Source of the DNA: Anaerolineaceae bacterium
GTDB taxonomy: Bacteria; Chloroflexota; Anaerolineae; Aggregatilineales; Phototrophicaceae
Length of the DNA stretch: 64,000 nucleotides
Reading direction: 5' to 3'
Assembly: GCA_016124855.1 (NCBI GenBank)
Contig: WGMX01000011.1
Span: 124,001-188,000, forward strand
The translations under genes and the position numbers were made by a program. Positions 1-9,281 of the stretch are shown here, piece by piece; the stretch's first letter is position 1, and the number at the start of each line of letters is the position of its first letter. The notes below the pieces were generated by a model. It searched no databases. It was not told the origin of the DNA and was given only the letters and a program-made list of their open reading frames with translations.

Positions 1-690
1 AACAGCATGAATGGCAAGCCGATTCCGGTGCTTTACTGCTACAGCCGATATGTCGTCCCTATTCCGGCGGATTGGGACAGCTCCCCTCATGTGACCGGTT
101 ATTGGTGGCTGGATGAGGCGGCGAATTGGCAGCCGACGGCTGAATTACAAGCCTTTTTGGAGGCTGGAGAAGCGCCGGTCTATGTCGGATTCGGCAGCAT
201 GATTGCCGAGTCACCCGAAAAAACCACACGAACTGTCATCGATGCGCTTCAACTTTCAGGCCAGCGTGGAATCATCGCCAGTGGTTGGGGGGGATTACGC
301 CCATCCGATTTGCCACCGAATATTTTTTTGCTCAAGGAAGCGCCGCACCAATGGCTGTTTCCCCGAATGAGCGCGGTGGTGCATCACGGCGGGGCAGGTA
401 CGACCGCAGCCGGTTTGTTAGCCGGAAAGCCGACCGTTATTTGTCCATTTATCGCTGACCAGCCTTTCTGGGGCAAGCGCGCAGCCGCGTTAGGTGTCGG
501 CACGGAGCCTGTTCCACAAAAACAGATGACTGCCGAGAAGTTGGCGGCGGCTATCCGCACGGCTGCGACAGACCCGATGATGCGCCAGAAAGCGGCAGCA
601 CTCGGTGAACAGCTCAAACAAGAGGATGGCACGGGGAACGCCCTGAAGGTCATCGACGGGCTGCTGCAACCCGCGCTCGAATACGCCTAG
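1..690 (+). CDS. Glycosyltransferase family 1, UDP-glucose:sterol-type (C-terminal part, cut by window edge)
   Basis: The reading frame is open to the first base, so the N-terminal acceptor domain lies outside the window; the first ATG at 7 is internal. What remains is the GT-B sugar-nucleotide domain. The motif PVYVGFGSM begins the domain, and HHGGAGTTAAGLLAGKP followed by ADQPFWGKR is the donor-binding signature of UGT/MurG-like enzymes that glycosylate lipids, sterols or natural products. By family knowledge it transfers a hexose from a nucleotide sugar; the acceptor cannot be read here. It is followed by a hairpin and then the ABC exporter genes on the same strand. Confidence 0.85.
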   Translation, partial: NSMNGKPIPVLYCYSRYVVPIPADWDSSPHVTGYWWLDEAANWQPTAELQAFLEAGEAPVYVGFGSMIAESPEKTTRTVIDALQLSGQRGIIASGWGGLRPSDLPPNIFLLKEAPHQWLFPRMSAVVHHGGAGTTAAGLLAGKPTVICPFIADQPFWGKRAAALGVGTEPVPQKQMTAEKLAAAIRTAATDPMMRQKAAALGEQLKQEDGTGNALKVIDGLLQPALEYA

Positions 691-711
691 TAATTAACCG
701 TGAAGCGATGG

Positions 712-737
712 GTATCCCCCTAATAATTGGGGGATAC
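712..737. other. Perfect 9-bp hairpin between the glycosyltransferase and ABC genes
   Basis: GTATCCCCC and GGGGGATAC flank the loop TAATAATT. No T-run follows on the plus strand, so it is not a classical intrinsic terminator. It may mark the 3' end of the glycosyltransferase transcript or sit in the leader of the ABC operon. Confidence 0.5.
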
Positions 738-816
738 AAAGGTATTTAGGTTAGACTAATATCCAGTTTAATTGCTGCTTAAATGTTTTGGTTGTCAAAC
801 TGAATCGAGGGAAGAA

Positions 817-1758
817 ATGAATTCAAATGCACCCGTTATCCAAACCGATAACCTCACGAAGACCTATTTCAAGAACCGCACCGAAACCATAACTGCGCTC
901 AAGGGGTTGAGCTTTAGCGTACAGCCGGGAGAAATTTTCGGGTATTTAGGGCCAAATGGCGCAGGCAAAACCACGACTATCCGGCTGCTGCTTGATCTGA
1001 TTCGACCGACAGCGGGCAAAGCGACCATTTTTGGTCTGGACGCGCAGCAAAACAGCGTCGAACTGCATAAGCGCATCGGTTTTCTGCCGGGGGAACTCAA
1101 CCTGTGGAAAAACTTGACCGGAGCACAGGTGGTGAATTACATCGGCAAGATTCGCGGTGGCGTGGATATGAACAGTGTGCGCAGCCTGACCGAGCGCTTA
1201 GAGCTTGACTTGAGCCTTCGTATCCGCAGCTACTCGACCGGCAACAAGCGCAAACTCGGCATCGTGCTGGCGATGATGAATAAACCAGAATTGCTGATTC
1301 TGGATGAGCCGACCAGCGGTCTTGATCCGTTGATGCAGCAGACCTTCAACGAGTTGATGCTGGAAGCCCAAAAGCAGGGGCAAACGGTGTTCTTGTCGTC
1401 GCATATGTTGGGCGAAGTGCAAACGATATGTGACCGCGTTGGCATTTTGCGCGGCGGCGAATTGAAAGCCGTCGAAACTGTTTCGAATCTGACTCACGCC
1501 AATTTCCGTTGGGTGACGCTACGACTGCGGGAACCGGTGGCAGCTTCTCAACTCAGCACACTGGATGGTGTGAGCGATGTCAGCGCGGTTGACGGTGGCT
1601 ACAAACTGCGGCTCAGCGGCGATTTTGATCCACTGCTGCGGGCGATTGCGCCTTATTATGTCCAAGATGTCGCCGTTGCCGAGCCGACGCTCGAAGAGAT
1701 TTTCCTGTCGTTCTACGGCAATAATGGTCAAACGCAAAAAGAGGAGCGTATATCATGA
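817..1758 (+). CDS. ABC transporter ATP-binding protein (drug/antibiotic exporter type)
   Basis: This is the energising subunit of an ABC-2 exporter, 313 residues. Walker A GPNGAGKTT lies near residue 45, a degenerate signature STGNKRK near 140 in place of LSGGQ, Walker B LLILDEP near 160, and the H-loop SSHML near 195. The C-terminal 80 residues form the accessory region common in BcrA/DrrA/NatA-like ATPases. I chose ATG 817 because GAGGGAAG lies just upstream; the frame can be extended to a TTG at 772 without good support. Its end overlaps the next gene by 4 nt (ATGA), which indicates translational coupling with the two permeases. The substrate is unknown. Confidence 0.93.
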   Translation: MNSNAPVIQTDNLTKTYFKNRTETITALKGLSFSVQPGEIFGYLGPNGAGKTTTIRLLLDLIRPTAGKATIFGLDAQQNSVELHKRIGFLPGELNLWKNLTGAQVVNYIGKIRGGVDMNSVRSLTERLELDLSLRIRSYSTGNKRKLGIVLAMMNKPELLILDEPTSGLDPLMQQTFNELMLEAQKQGQTVFLSSHMLGEVQTICDRVGILRGGELKAVETVSNLTHANFRWVTLRLREPVAASQLSTLDGVSDVSAVDGGYKLRLSGDFDPLLRAIAPYYVQDVAVAEPTLEEIFLSFYGNNGQTQKEERIS

Positions 1759-2558
1759 ACGGGGTGGTCTTTACAGAAACACTGCGTCGGGGCTGGCGCG
1801 GGATGATTTATTGGGGATTGGGATTCGGCTTTTACGGGTTGATGATTATGCTGGTGGTGCAGGATTCCAATTTGCTTAAACAGTACGGCGAAATTTCCAA
1901 AGCCCTGCCGCCCGCGCTGCTGCAACTATTCGGCGGCGACGCGACTTCATTGGCTACACCTGAAGGATTTCTGGCGTATGGTTTCTTCGGCTATTTGCTG
2001 CTGATCTTTGCCGTATATGCGATTCTTTCGGGGTTAAATATCACAGCCAACGACGAGGATGCAGGCATCATGGACATGGTGTTGAGTCTGCCGCTTCCTC
2101 GCTGGCGCGTGGTATTAGAGAAGTTTCTGGCTTACAGCCTGATGATTCTGGGCATCGTCGCGATTTCTTATGTGGGTTTGTTGATTGGTACGCGGTTTTC
2201 GGCTTTACAGATTGATGGAAGCCGGTTGTTTCAGGCGACTGTCAACATTATTCCGGCGACATTGTTGATGCTGGGTTTCACCGCTCTGGTTGGCGCGGTG
2301 TTCCGCAGTAAAGGGACTGCGACAGCGGTTGCCGCATTCTTCGTCGTCGGCAGTTACGTGTTGAACTTTTTGGGTGTTGCCGCCAGCGGAACGTTCTTTG
2401 ACAAGGTTAAGGCGCTGTCGTTCTTCAGCTACTATGATCATCAAGGCGTTATCCTGCACGGGTTGTCGATTGGGAATGTGGTGATTTTACTGGTTGTGAC
2501 CGTCATTTGTGCAGGCGCAGCGGTTTGGAGTTTCCAACGGCGCGATGTGGGAATATAG
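1755..2558 (+). CDS. ABC-2 type transporter permease, copy 1
   Basis: A 267-residue membrane protein with about six hydrophobic segments, starting in a 4-nt overlap with the ATPase gene. It begins with a short cytosolic ETLRRGWRGMIYWGLG segment, carries the EDAGIMDMVLSLP loop after the second or third helix, and ends FQRRDVGI. The same landmarks occur in the next gene, so the two are tandem duplicates that probably form a heterodimeric membrane channel with the ATPase. The substrate is not deducible; family relatives export antibiotics, lipids or peptides. Confidence 0.9.
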   Translation: MNGVVFTETLRRGWRGMIYWGLGFGFYGLMIMLVVQDSNLLKQYGEISKALPPALLQLFGGDATSLATPEGFLAYGFFGYLLLIFAVYAILSGLNITANDEDAGIMDMVLSLPLPRWRVVLEKFLAYSLMILGIVAISYVGLLIGTRFSALQIDGSRLFQATVNIIPATLLMLGFTALVGAVFRSKGTATAVAAFFVVGSYVLNFLGVAASGTFFDKVKALSFFSYYDHQGVILHGLSIGNVVILLVVTVICAGAAVWSFQRRDVGI

Positions 2559-2608
2559 GCGATACTTTTAGCGAACAACCTGTGAATGTTATGGACAAGG
2601 AGAAAATT

Positions 2609-3412
2609 ATGCCGTGGTCAATTTTTAGCGAAACACTCCGACGCAATTGGCGCGGCATGATTTATTGGGGTTTAGGCTTAGGGCTGTTGGGGCTGCTGAT
2701 TATGATTATCATCCCCAACGTAGACTTCCTAAAACAATTCGAGAGTTTCCTCAACAGTATGCCGGGAATTATCAAAGCGCTGGGGATGGAAGACGCCGCA
2801 CAGATGGCAACGCCGGAGGGATTTATCAGTGCCGGTTATTTTGGCCGCGTCATCTTGATTATTGCGGTGTACGCAGTGCTGGCGGGTTTGAATGTCACCG
2901 TTAACGAGGAAGACGCCGGTATTATGGATATGGTGTTGAGTCTGCCTGTGTCGCGCCGACGGATTGTGCTCGAGAAGTTCGCGGCTTATGCGCTGATGTT
3001 AGCGGGTGTGGTGGCTCTTGGCTATGTGGGGCTGTTGGTGGGTAGTTTTTCGTCAGCTATCCAATTGGATATGCAGAAGCTAATCATGGGGAATATCAAC
3101 GTGCTGCCCAGCGCGTTGTTGATGCTGGCTTTTACAATGTTTGCCGGGACGTTGTTTCGCCGCAAAAATCTGGCGACCGCTGTAGCCGCTTTCTTTATTG
3201 TGGGGAGTTACGTCCTCGATTTTGTCGGCGGGTTAGCCAGCGAGTCCCCGATTGCAAAGCTGCGGGTGATTTCGTTTTTCACCTATTATGACAATGCCCA
3301 CGTCATGCAGACGGGCATCAATATCGGCGGCGCTGCACTGCTGCTGGGTTTAACAATGCTGCTTGTCTTCGCGAGTGTCCGGGCTTTTCAACGGCGGGAT
3401 ATCGGGGTTTAA
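2609..3412 (+). CDS. ABC-2 type transporter permease, copy 2
   Basis: This paralogue of the preceding permease has exactly the same length (267 residues). It shares ETLRRNWRGMIYWGLG, ATPEGF, EDAGIMDMVLSLP and the C-terminal FQRRDIGV. ATG 2609 is preceded by AAGGAG, whereas the longer frame from 2507 would overlap the previous gene and adds residues lacking in the paralogue, so I set the start at 2609. It lies 50 nt after copy 1 in the same operon. Together the three genes form a complete exporter with two non-identical permease subunits. Confidence 0.9.
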   Translation: MPWSIFSETLRRNWRGMIYWGLGLGLLGLLIMIIIPNVDFLKQFESFLNSMPGIIKALGMEDAAQMATPEGFISAGYFGRVILIIAVYAVLAGLNVTVNEEDAGIMDMVLSLPVSRRRIVLEKFAAYALMLAGVVALGYVGLLVGSFSSAIQLDMQKLIMGNINVLPSALLMLAFTMFAGTLFRRKNLATAVAAFFIVGSYVLDFVGGLASESPIAKLRVISFFTYYDNAHVMQTGINIGGAALLLGLTMLLVFASVRAFQRRDIGV

Positions 3413-3565
3413 GCGGGCGGCGAACCCGACAGAAATCCTTTGTGGGTGAGTGAAACATTAAGACAAATTGCCCTCGAACCCAAACATCAGTTACAGTGTA
3501 GAATAGCAGCAGGGGTGAACAACAGGTTCGCCTCTGTTTATATGACGTGATTTTAATGTAAATGG

Positions 3566-5308
3566 ATGCCGCCCATGTCCAAACGCTTTTTACTGCTTTT
3601 GACGCTGCTGTTCTGTCTAATAACTGTCGTGCTGCCTGCCGCCGCACAAGATGCCGCATCATTTTCGGCGGCTGATTACGTCCCAGAAAATGTTGCAGGG
3701 TTCATCACCATCAAAACGACTGATCTGAACTTGACGCTGCGCAGCCTGAATGAAGCAATACGATCAGCCAAGCTGCTGCAACCGCTGCGTGTGAATACGT
3801 CAATCAATGATGTGTTGGGCTACTACGATTTTATTCCGTTTGGGACGTGGTTTGACCTCGAACAGCAGGATTTCGCCGGGATTGTCTCGCCGTGGTTGGG
3901 GCAAGATATGGCGATTGCTTACCGCAAATTTGATGCGGGGTTGACTGCCAGCAACAATGACATCCTCATGATTTTAGCCAACAAAAATGTGTTGGACGCC
4001 AGCAACCGGATTGAAAAAGTGCTGAAGGGGCAAGATCTGCCGCAGCGTGAAACCTATCGCGGAATCACCATTTACGAAGGTGATAAAGCGGCCTTTGCCA
4101 TGACTGTTCCCGCTGTGTTTATCGGGCCGGTGGACATGATAAAGATGGCATTGGATATTCAAGCGGGAGCTGCCTCCGCGATTACGTCTGACCCCACATA
4201 CCGGACGGTTCATGCTGCCCAACCAGCGGATACCTTTGTCTCGGCGTATGTCAGTGGTTCGTATATCATGCCAGCGGTCAACGGCTTGTTAAACGGTGAT
4301 CCATTTTCCGCGCCCGCGCTCAAAGCCTTTGGTGGTGCGATGGGGATCGGTCAATCGCAGTCCAATTTTAGCCAGATGCTGTTGAACGGTGGTTTTGATG
4401 CCGCCGAAGTGTATCTGGTGCGGGGCAAGGCCGGACAAACGGTGTCGGCTACCGCGATTTTTCACCCTGCGCAGCCGACTGATTTGACGACCAAAGCGGT
4501 TGACCCGACGCTGCTGCAAATGATGCCGCGCGAAGCGATGTTTGTTCACAGCGGAACCGATTTCCGCGCTTTCGCGGGCGATGTGATTACCGCGCTGCCG
4601 GTATCCAACTTCGCCAGCCAATTGATCGGCGGACTGCCTTTTGACACAGCCGGTTCATTTCAGAATGAGTTCGTGTCTGACCCGAATCCCGATGATGTGA
4701 AGCTGGCAGTAGCCACTTTTATGGATGCCATCAAGCGGATCAATGGCTTGGATGTGCAAAAAGACCTGCTTGACCATCTACAAGGGGATTACGCGCTGGC
4801 ACTGCTGCCGCGCCCTAACTTCCGGCTGCCGATCATCAACGTGCCGTTCGATTTCATTCTGGTGGGGCAAGTGGATGATGGCCCTAAAACGCAGGACAGT
4901 CTTGTTAAACTGCTCAGCACCATGTTCAACCTCCAGAGCGGCAATCAACAGGTTGTGGGGGATTGGACGTTTAAGGGGATGGGACGAGGACGGCAAATCG
5001 CTGTTCAAGTCGGCTACCAGCGGAACATGATTATGATCGCTACCAGTAATTCGGCGGCACAGGTATTGGCTGCCGCGCGTGGTGACAACCGACTCGTTAA
5101 TATGGAGCGTTGGACGCAGCTTCCCAATACGTCGCGCCCGGATTTGTATCTGGATGTGTTCGTGTTCTACAACACCTTCTTTCCCCAATATTTATTGACG
5201 GGCGGCATAACCGTGAGCGCCGAACGCCGTGAACGGGTGATGCTCAGCAGCCAAGCGCGTGATGACGGCCTATTCCAATTGAACCTGACGGCGACCGTAC
5301 CGCGATAG
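3566..5308 (+). CDS. Exported DUF3352-like protein
   Basis: A 580-residue protein with a clear signal peptide (basic MSKRF, Leu-rich core, cleavage probably after PAAAQ). The body resembles DUF3352 proteins, which are long secreted or membrane-anchored proteins of unknown role common in Chloroflexota and cyanobacteria. Visible signs are the YVPENVAGFITIKT opening, the IVSPWLGQDMAIAYR block near residue 110 and the second half that repeats the quality-of-fit-like strands (LDHLQGDYALALLP). ATG 3566 gives the full signal peptide; an ATG three codons later is equally possible. A monocistronic gene followed by a CTACA-type hairpin. Confidence 0.7.
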   Translation: MPPMSKRFLLLLTLLFCLITVVLPAAAQDAASFSAADYVPENVAGFITIKTTDLNLTLRSLNEAIRSAKLLQPLRVNTSINDVLGYYDFIPFGTWFDLEQQDFAGIVSPWLGQDMAIAYRKFDAGLTASNNDILMILANKNVLDASNRIEKVLKGQDLPQRETYRGITIYEGDKAAFAMTVPAVFIGPVDMIKMALDIQAGAASAITSDPTYRTVHAAQPADTFVSAYVSGSYIMPAVNGLLNGDPFSAPALKAFGGAMGIGQSQSNFSQMLLNGGFDAAEVYLVRGKAGQTVSATAIFHPAQPTDLTTKAVDPTLLQMMPREAMFVHSGTDFRAFAGDVITALPVSNFASQLIGGLPFDTAGSFQNEFVSDPNPDDVKLAVATFMDAIKRINGLDVQKDLLDHLQGDYALALLPRPNFRLPIINVPFDFILVGQVDDGPKTQDSLVKLLSTMFNLQSGNQQVVGDWTFKGMGRGRQIAVQVGYQRNMIMIATSNSAAQVLAAARGDNRLVNMERWTQLPNTSRPDLYLDVFVFYNTFFPQYLLTGGITVSAERRERVMLSSQARDDGLFQLNLTATVPR

Positions 5309-5336
5309 GTGATACGCCTCTCCCCAAATTTGAATC

Positions 5337-5361
5337 GGGCGCAAAGCCTTGCGCCCCTACA
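5337..5361. repeat. CTACA-tailed palindrome
   Basis: The arms GGGCGCAA and TTGCGCCC surround the loop AGCC and are followed by CTACA. It lies just downstream of the DUF3352-like gene. It has the same architecture as the elements at 46104, 48275 and 56128, but a different stem sequence. Confidence 0.7.
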
Positions 5362-5446
5362 ATATGGCTAATCCTCATTTCAATTAAGTTGAAGCTATCT
5401 TTGCCTTTCTTTAGACTCGGCAGTTGGGAACATTGAGGGAGGGAAA

Positions 5447-6265
5447 ATGGATAAGCGTATTCCTGAAGTTATTCAGCCGATGCTGCAAGCCTATGTCGAT
5501 TTGCTGAACCGTGAACTGCCGGATTTTGTCGAGGCGGTTTATTTGCATGGCTCGATTGCGCTGGATGCTTTTGACGAACAGCGCAGCGACATTGATACAA
5601 TTACGGTCATCTCGCGACCGGCAAATGAAAACGATGTGCAAAAGCTCACTTCGCTGCATAAAACGCTTGCCAGCCAATATCGCCGCTGGTTATTAGAGGT
5701 TAGTTATCTGCAAGCGGCGGACTTGGGACAGTCTGAAAGTGCTATCCAACCGCATCCTATCTATCATGATAACAAGCTCGATTCTGCCGGACACTTTGAT
5801 GTTAATCCGGTGACATGGTGGCTGCTCAAAAATAAGGGCATCGCTATTTTGGGTGCTGATGCGCAGCAGCTTCCTTTTGAGGCGAGTTGGGATACACTGC
5901 TCGGCTACATGCACGAGAATATCAACAGCTATTGGGCGAGCTTTACCACCAATCCCATGCGGATGATGCGGAATTTGCCTGATGATGGCGTGGCGTGGGT
6001 TGTGCTGGGCGTGCTGCGGCAGTATTACAGCTTCCGTGAGCAGGACATCACGTCAAAGGTAGGGGCGGGCGAATATGGGCTGAAACATGCGCCTGCCGAA
6101 TGGCATCCCTTGATCCAAGATGCGCTGGCGATCCGGCAGGGACAAGAACCGTCGAATTATAGTTCGCGCTTCACCCGCGCCTATGCGGTCGTGCGCTTTG
6201 TGCGCTACGTGATTGATGAGAGTAATCAACTCACACAAGCCGGACAAACAAGTCGTAATGGCTAG
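5447..6265 (+). CDS. Nucleotidyltransferase with AadA-like C-terminal domain
   Basis: A 272-residue soluble protein. The N-terminal nucleotidyltransferase signature is GSIALDAFDEQRSDIDTITV (GS followed by DxD near residues 36-50), the Mg-NTP binding site of the pol-beta fold. The remaining helical region resembles aminoglycoside adenylyltransferase-like (DUF4111) proteins. By family it could adenylylate a small molecule such as streptomycin or spectinomycin, but housekeeping relatives exist, so resistance should not be assumed. The start is preceded by GAGGGAGGG. It stands alone between convergent neighbours. Confidence 0.75.
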   Translation: MDKRIPEVIQPMLQAYVDLLNRELPDFVEAVYLHGSIALDAFDEQRSDIDTITVISRPANENDVQKLTSLHKTLASQYRRWLLEVSYLQAADLGQSESAIQPHPIYHDNKLDSAGHFDVNPVTWWLLKNKGIAILGADAQQLPFEASWDTLLGYMHENINSYWASFTTNPMRMMRNLPDDGVAWVVLGVLRQYYSFREQDITSKVGAGEYGLKHAPAEWHPLIQDALAIRQGQEPSNYSSRFTRAYAVVRFVRYVIDESNQLTQAGQTSRNG

Positions 6266-6327
6266 GCCAGATGTGATTCTAGCGATAACAACCGCTGTTC
6301 CTGCCCGTTCCATATCAAGCGCCGGTC

Positions 6328-6903
6328 TTATCTTTTCATGAGTTCGTCGAATTCCTCACGAGTCATCCCAAACAAGACATCGTCATGATATTTCCCGTTA
6401 AAGAAACAGTTGCGCCGGATTCTTCCTTCTTCAATAAACCCTAGTTTCTGGTGCATCCGTATAGATGCTTCATTGATATCTATACATTGAGAATTGCATT
6501 TTTGGTAGCGCTGCTCCCAAAATCCATATTTGAGCAGCGTACGTACAGCATCAACGGCATTGCCACGTCCTCTAAAATCCCGATAGACGGCAACACCAAA
6601 TCCAAATGTCCCATTTTTCTGGTCGCGGCTGTGTAATGTAACCCAGCCTACAGTGACACCGTCCAAATTTTCCATGGCGAACCGGATCATGCCATCATCT
6701 TTGCAATCGGCTGCATTCTTTAGCCATTCCTCCTGTAATTCCACCGATGAAGGCAGTTCAACGCCGTCCTGATGGAGCTGCCGGGTTGGTGTATCCAAAG
6801 ATGCCACGAAACGCAGTTCGGCATCTTCCAGCCGCCACGGGCGCAGTCTGGTTTTTTCGCCTTGCCAGAAGTAGTGTGAATAATCGGGCGTAAATGTGGT
6901 CAT
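6328..6903 (-). CDS. GNAT family N-acetyltransferase (RimJ/RimL-like)
   Basis: A 191-residue acetyl-CoA-dependent acetyltransferase. The opening TRLRPWRLEDAEL and the acetyl-CoA loop GFGVAVYRDFRGRGNAVDAVRTLLKYGF followed by NEASIRMHQKLGF are typical of the RimJ/RimL subgroup, which acetylates protein N-termini, amino acids or aminoglycosides. The substrate is unknown. The start ATG is the first in frame. It converges on the nucleotidyltransferase gene with a 62-nt gap. Confidence 0.85.
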   Translation of the reverse strand: MTTFTPDYSHYFWQGEKTRLRPWRLEDAELRFVASLDTPTRQLHQDGVELPSSVELQEEWLKNAADCKDDGMIRFAMENLDGVTVGWVTLHSRDQKNGTFGFGVAVYRDFRGRGNAVDAVRTLLKYGFWEQRYQKCNSQCIDINEASIRMHQKLGFIEEGRIRRNCFFNGKYHDDVLFGMTREEFDELMKR

Positions 6904-6986
6904 TTTTGATTGCTATACCCCATATACCAGAACCGACAAAGTTGCCTTTCCGTCGAGAGTAGAATTGAGGCTGACCTATGCTGTGT

Positions 6987-9281
6987 TTAGTCAATGCCTC
7001 GCAGCCTCCAAATCACAGCCACCGCCATCCAACCAACAACCGTCAAAATCAGGCCGATGATGAGCGACGTCGGGCGATAGACAAACTGTACGGTATGCGC
7101 TCCCGATGGCACACAGATGGCGCGTAAGGCGGTGAAGGCGCGCGTAATCGGAACCGAGTTGCCGTCAACCGTCGCTTCCCAACCGGGGTAATACTGGTCA
7201 CTCAAAACCAGCACACCACCGCTGCCGTCCGTTTGGATGGTGAGGTTGGTCGGGTGGAAGTCGCTAATAGTGGCTGTGGCGCTGCCGCCCGTCGGGCAGT
7301 CCATCGGGCTGTCAACAATCGCTGTGTCACGCAGGGCTTCGACATCTTTCTTGATCGCGTCTCGCACCGCATCATCGTTGGGTTCAACGGTTACGCCTTT
7401 GGTGGCAAACCATGTGCGCGGGAAGGGATCAGTACGCCGATAATAGATGCCACCTTCAGCGATACCGATCAGTTCAAAATTAGTGCGATCGTAAGGCGTT
7501 TTTGCCAGAATGTATTTGACGCCCAGCAAGGTATACGCCGGATTTGTCGGATCATGAAGATCACCGATTTTTTGCAGCTTGTCGAAGGTTTCAATCGGCA
7601 GTGGATCATAGCCGATGACGTGTTGCAATTTTTCGACATAGCCTCCATTATAGGGACTGTCGTCAGGGATTTCTATCACCCGCGCATCAGCCGCCGCCGG
7701 GATATTGACCGCCGCGCCTTCCCATAAGGAGTCACGCCAGCCAGTTGTATTGTTAATCAATTGCAGCGGAATGCGCCAAGCGTCAATGATGACCACCAGC
7801 GCCAAAATGGGTAATGCCCATTTCACAATATTGGCGTTAGTCCGGTGCGGAACGATTTCCTCACCATTCGTGATTTTGGGGAGACCGTCCTGTGCGCTTG
7901 TCCACATCCACAGCGCTGCCCAGAGCGCCGCCAAAACGATACCCGATGCTGCCAACGTGCCTGCGACCATCAAGGCACGAGTAGGCATCGGTTCGACGTG
8001 GCTGGCGCTGGCGTACCAGCCTGAGAAAAAGACCGATGCGCCGAAAGCGATGAGCATGGCAACCGGAATCCAGCGCTGCAAAACGGGACGCAGAAATTCG
8101 CGGCGTTCTTCAAGCGTATCCCGCTGAAGCTGACTGACCAGCAGCGCAAGTAAACCCGCCAAGCCGAACATGACAAAGAACAAAGCACGTCCCGGCGCAC
8201 GGAAAAAAGAAAAGCCCGGTATCCAGCGCACCACGATGGGCAGCATCGCCCCTTGTAGACCGACACTCATCAACACGCCCAAGACGATTAGGCCAATGAA
8301 AAAGACGTGTTCTTTACGCATCCGGCGGAAGGCCAGCGGCAGCGCTAAGAGCGGGAGCAATCCGACATAGGCGCTGAACTCCTCGTAGAAATCTTGTCCC
8401 CAATAATAAGTCGGCGCTTGATTAGGATTGCCGAAGAGTCCGGGAAGAGCTAAGGACAAAAATTGTGCGGGTGGCAGTGCAAAGGTATTAATGAACGCCA
8501 GATCATTATTATCGCGCACCGAAAGGCGAGTCAGTTCAAGCGCGGGCAGCATCAAGGCTGCGCCGAGGATGACACCCACGATGCCGAGTAATATCAATTG
8601 GCGAATAGCGACCCATGCAGCGCGGACGGTATCTTCGGCGGTCATGATGTGGTAAATGAGCATGACGACCAGCGCCAACCCTAAATAAAAGACCATTGGC
8701 GGATGGCCACCGAGCAGCGCCGCACCCAATGCTGCACCAGCAGGCAAAGTTGAACGCCATGTGCCGCGCTTTAGGGCATGATGATAACCGGCGGCTGCCC
8801 ACGGTATCCATGCCGCGACCATAATCAGCGTGTAATGTCCGGCGTAGAAGCGTGTACCCATCCATTCGCTCATGCCGAAAACCACGCCTGCCAGCAGTCC
8901 AGCGGTGTACGTGCTGCCGAAGCTGCGTGCTAAGCGTGACATGCCCCAAGCGGCTAACCAAACATGAAAGGCTAGTGCTAAGCCGAGGCCGCGATCTGCA
9001 CCGATGAGCCAGATCAACCACGTCGCCGGATAAAAGAGCGCTGAATGAGGATTCCCAATGAGGGGATGACCGATGAAGGTATAAGGATTCCAGAGCGGCA
9101 GTTCACCGGCGTGTATCATGTCGTGCAGCATGGTCGTCAGCGGATAGAACATCGCCCGAAAGTCATTGGCGGCGAGTACTTCGCCGGGTGGCGGTAAAAT
9201 TGCCGGACGCAAGAATAAAATCGTCAGCAGCGCCAGCACCAATGGCACTAAATACGGGCGGCGCTCGAAAGCCTTTTCCAC
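6987..9281 (-). CDS. YfhO family multi-spanning membrane protein
   Basis: A 764-residue protein with a dozen or more hydrophobic helices and a soluble C-terminal region ending in one last helix. The early motifs PLWNPYTFIGHPLIGNPHSA and the C-terminal LVLSDQYYPGWEATVDG are characteristic of YfhO proteins. Known relatives glycosylate lipoteichoic acid or other envelope polymers using lipid-linked sugars. It starts with GTG in a one-base TAGTG overlap with the GT39 gene, which argues for coupled translation and a shared role in envelope glycosylation. Confidence 0.88.
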   Translation of the reverse strand: MEKAFERRPYLVPLVLALLTILFLRPAILPPPGEVLAANDFRAMFYPLTTMLHDMIHAGELPLWNPYTFIGHPLIGNPHSALFYPATWLIWLIGADRGLGLALAFHVWLAAWGMSRLARSFGSTYTAGLLAGVVFGMSEWMGTRFYAGHYTLIMVAAWIPWAAAGYHHALKRGTWRSTLPAGAALGAALLGGHPPMVFYLGLALVVMLIYHIMTAEDTVRAAWVAIRQLILLGIVGVILGAALMLPALELTRLSVRDNNDLAFINTFALPPAQFLSLALPGLFGNPNQAPTYYWGQDFYEEFSAYVGLLPLLALPLAFRRMRKEHVFFIGLIVLGVLMSVGLQGAMLPIVVRWIPGFSFFRAPGRALFFVMFGLAGLLALLVSQLQRDTLEERREFLRPVLQRWIPVAMLIAFGASVFFSGWYASASHVEPMPTRALMVAGTLAASGIVLAALWAALWMWTSAQDGLPKITNGEEIVPHRTNANIVKWALPILALVVIIDAWRIPLQLINNTTGWRDSLWEGAAVNIPAAADARVIEIPDDSPYNGGYVEKLQHVIGYDPLPIETFDKLQKIGDLHDPTNPAYTLLGVKYILAKTPYDRTNFELIGIAEGGIYYRRTDPFPRTWFATKGVTVEPNDDAVRDAIKKDVEALRDTAIVDSPMDCPTGGSATATISDFHPTNLTIQTDGSGGVLVLSDQYYPGWEATVDGNSVPITRAFTALRAICVPSGAHTVQFVYRPTSLIIGLILTVVGWMAVAVIWRLRGID

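Noticed and set aside
2507..2608. Upstream part of the second permease frame
   Set aside because: It overlaps the first permease gene and lacks the conserved start; ATG 2609 has AAGGAG.
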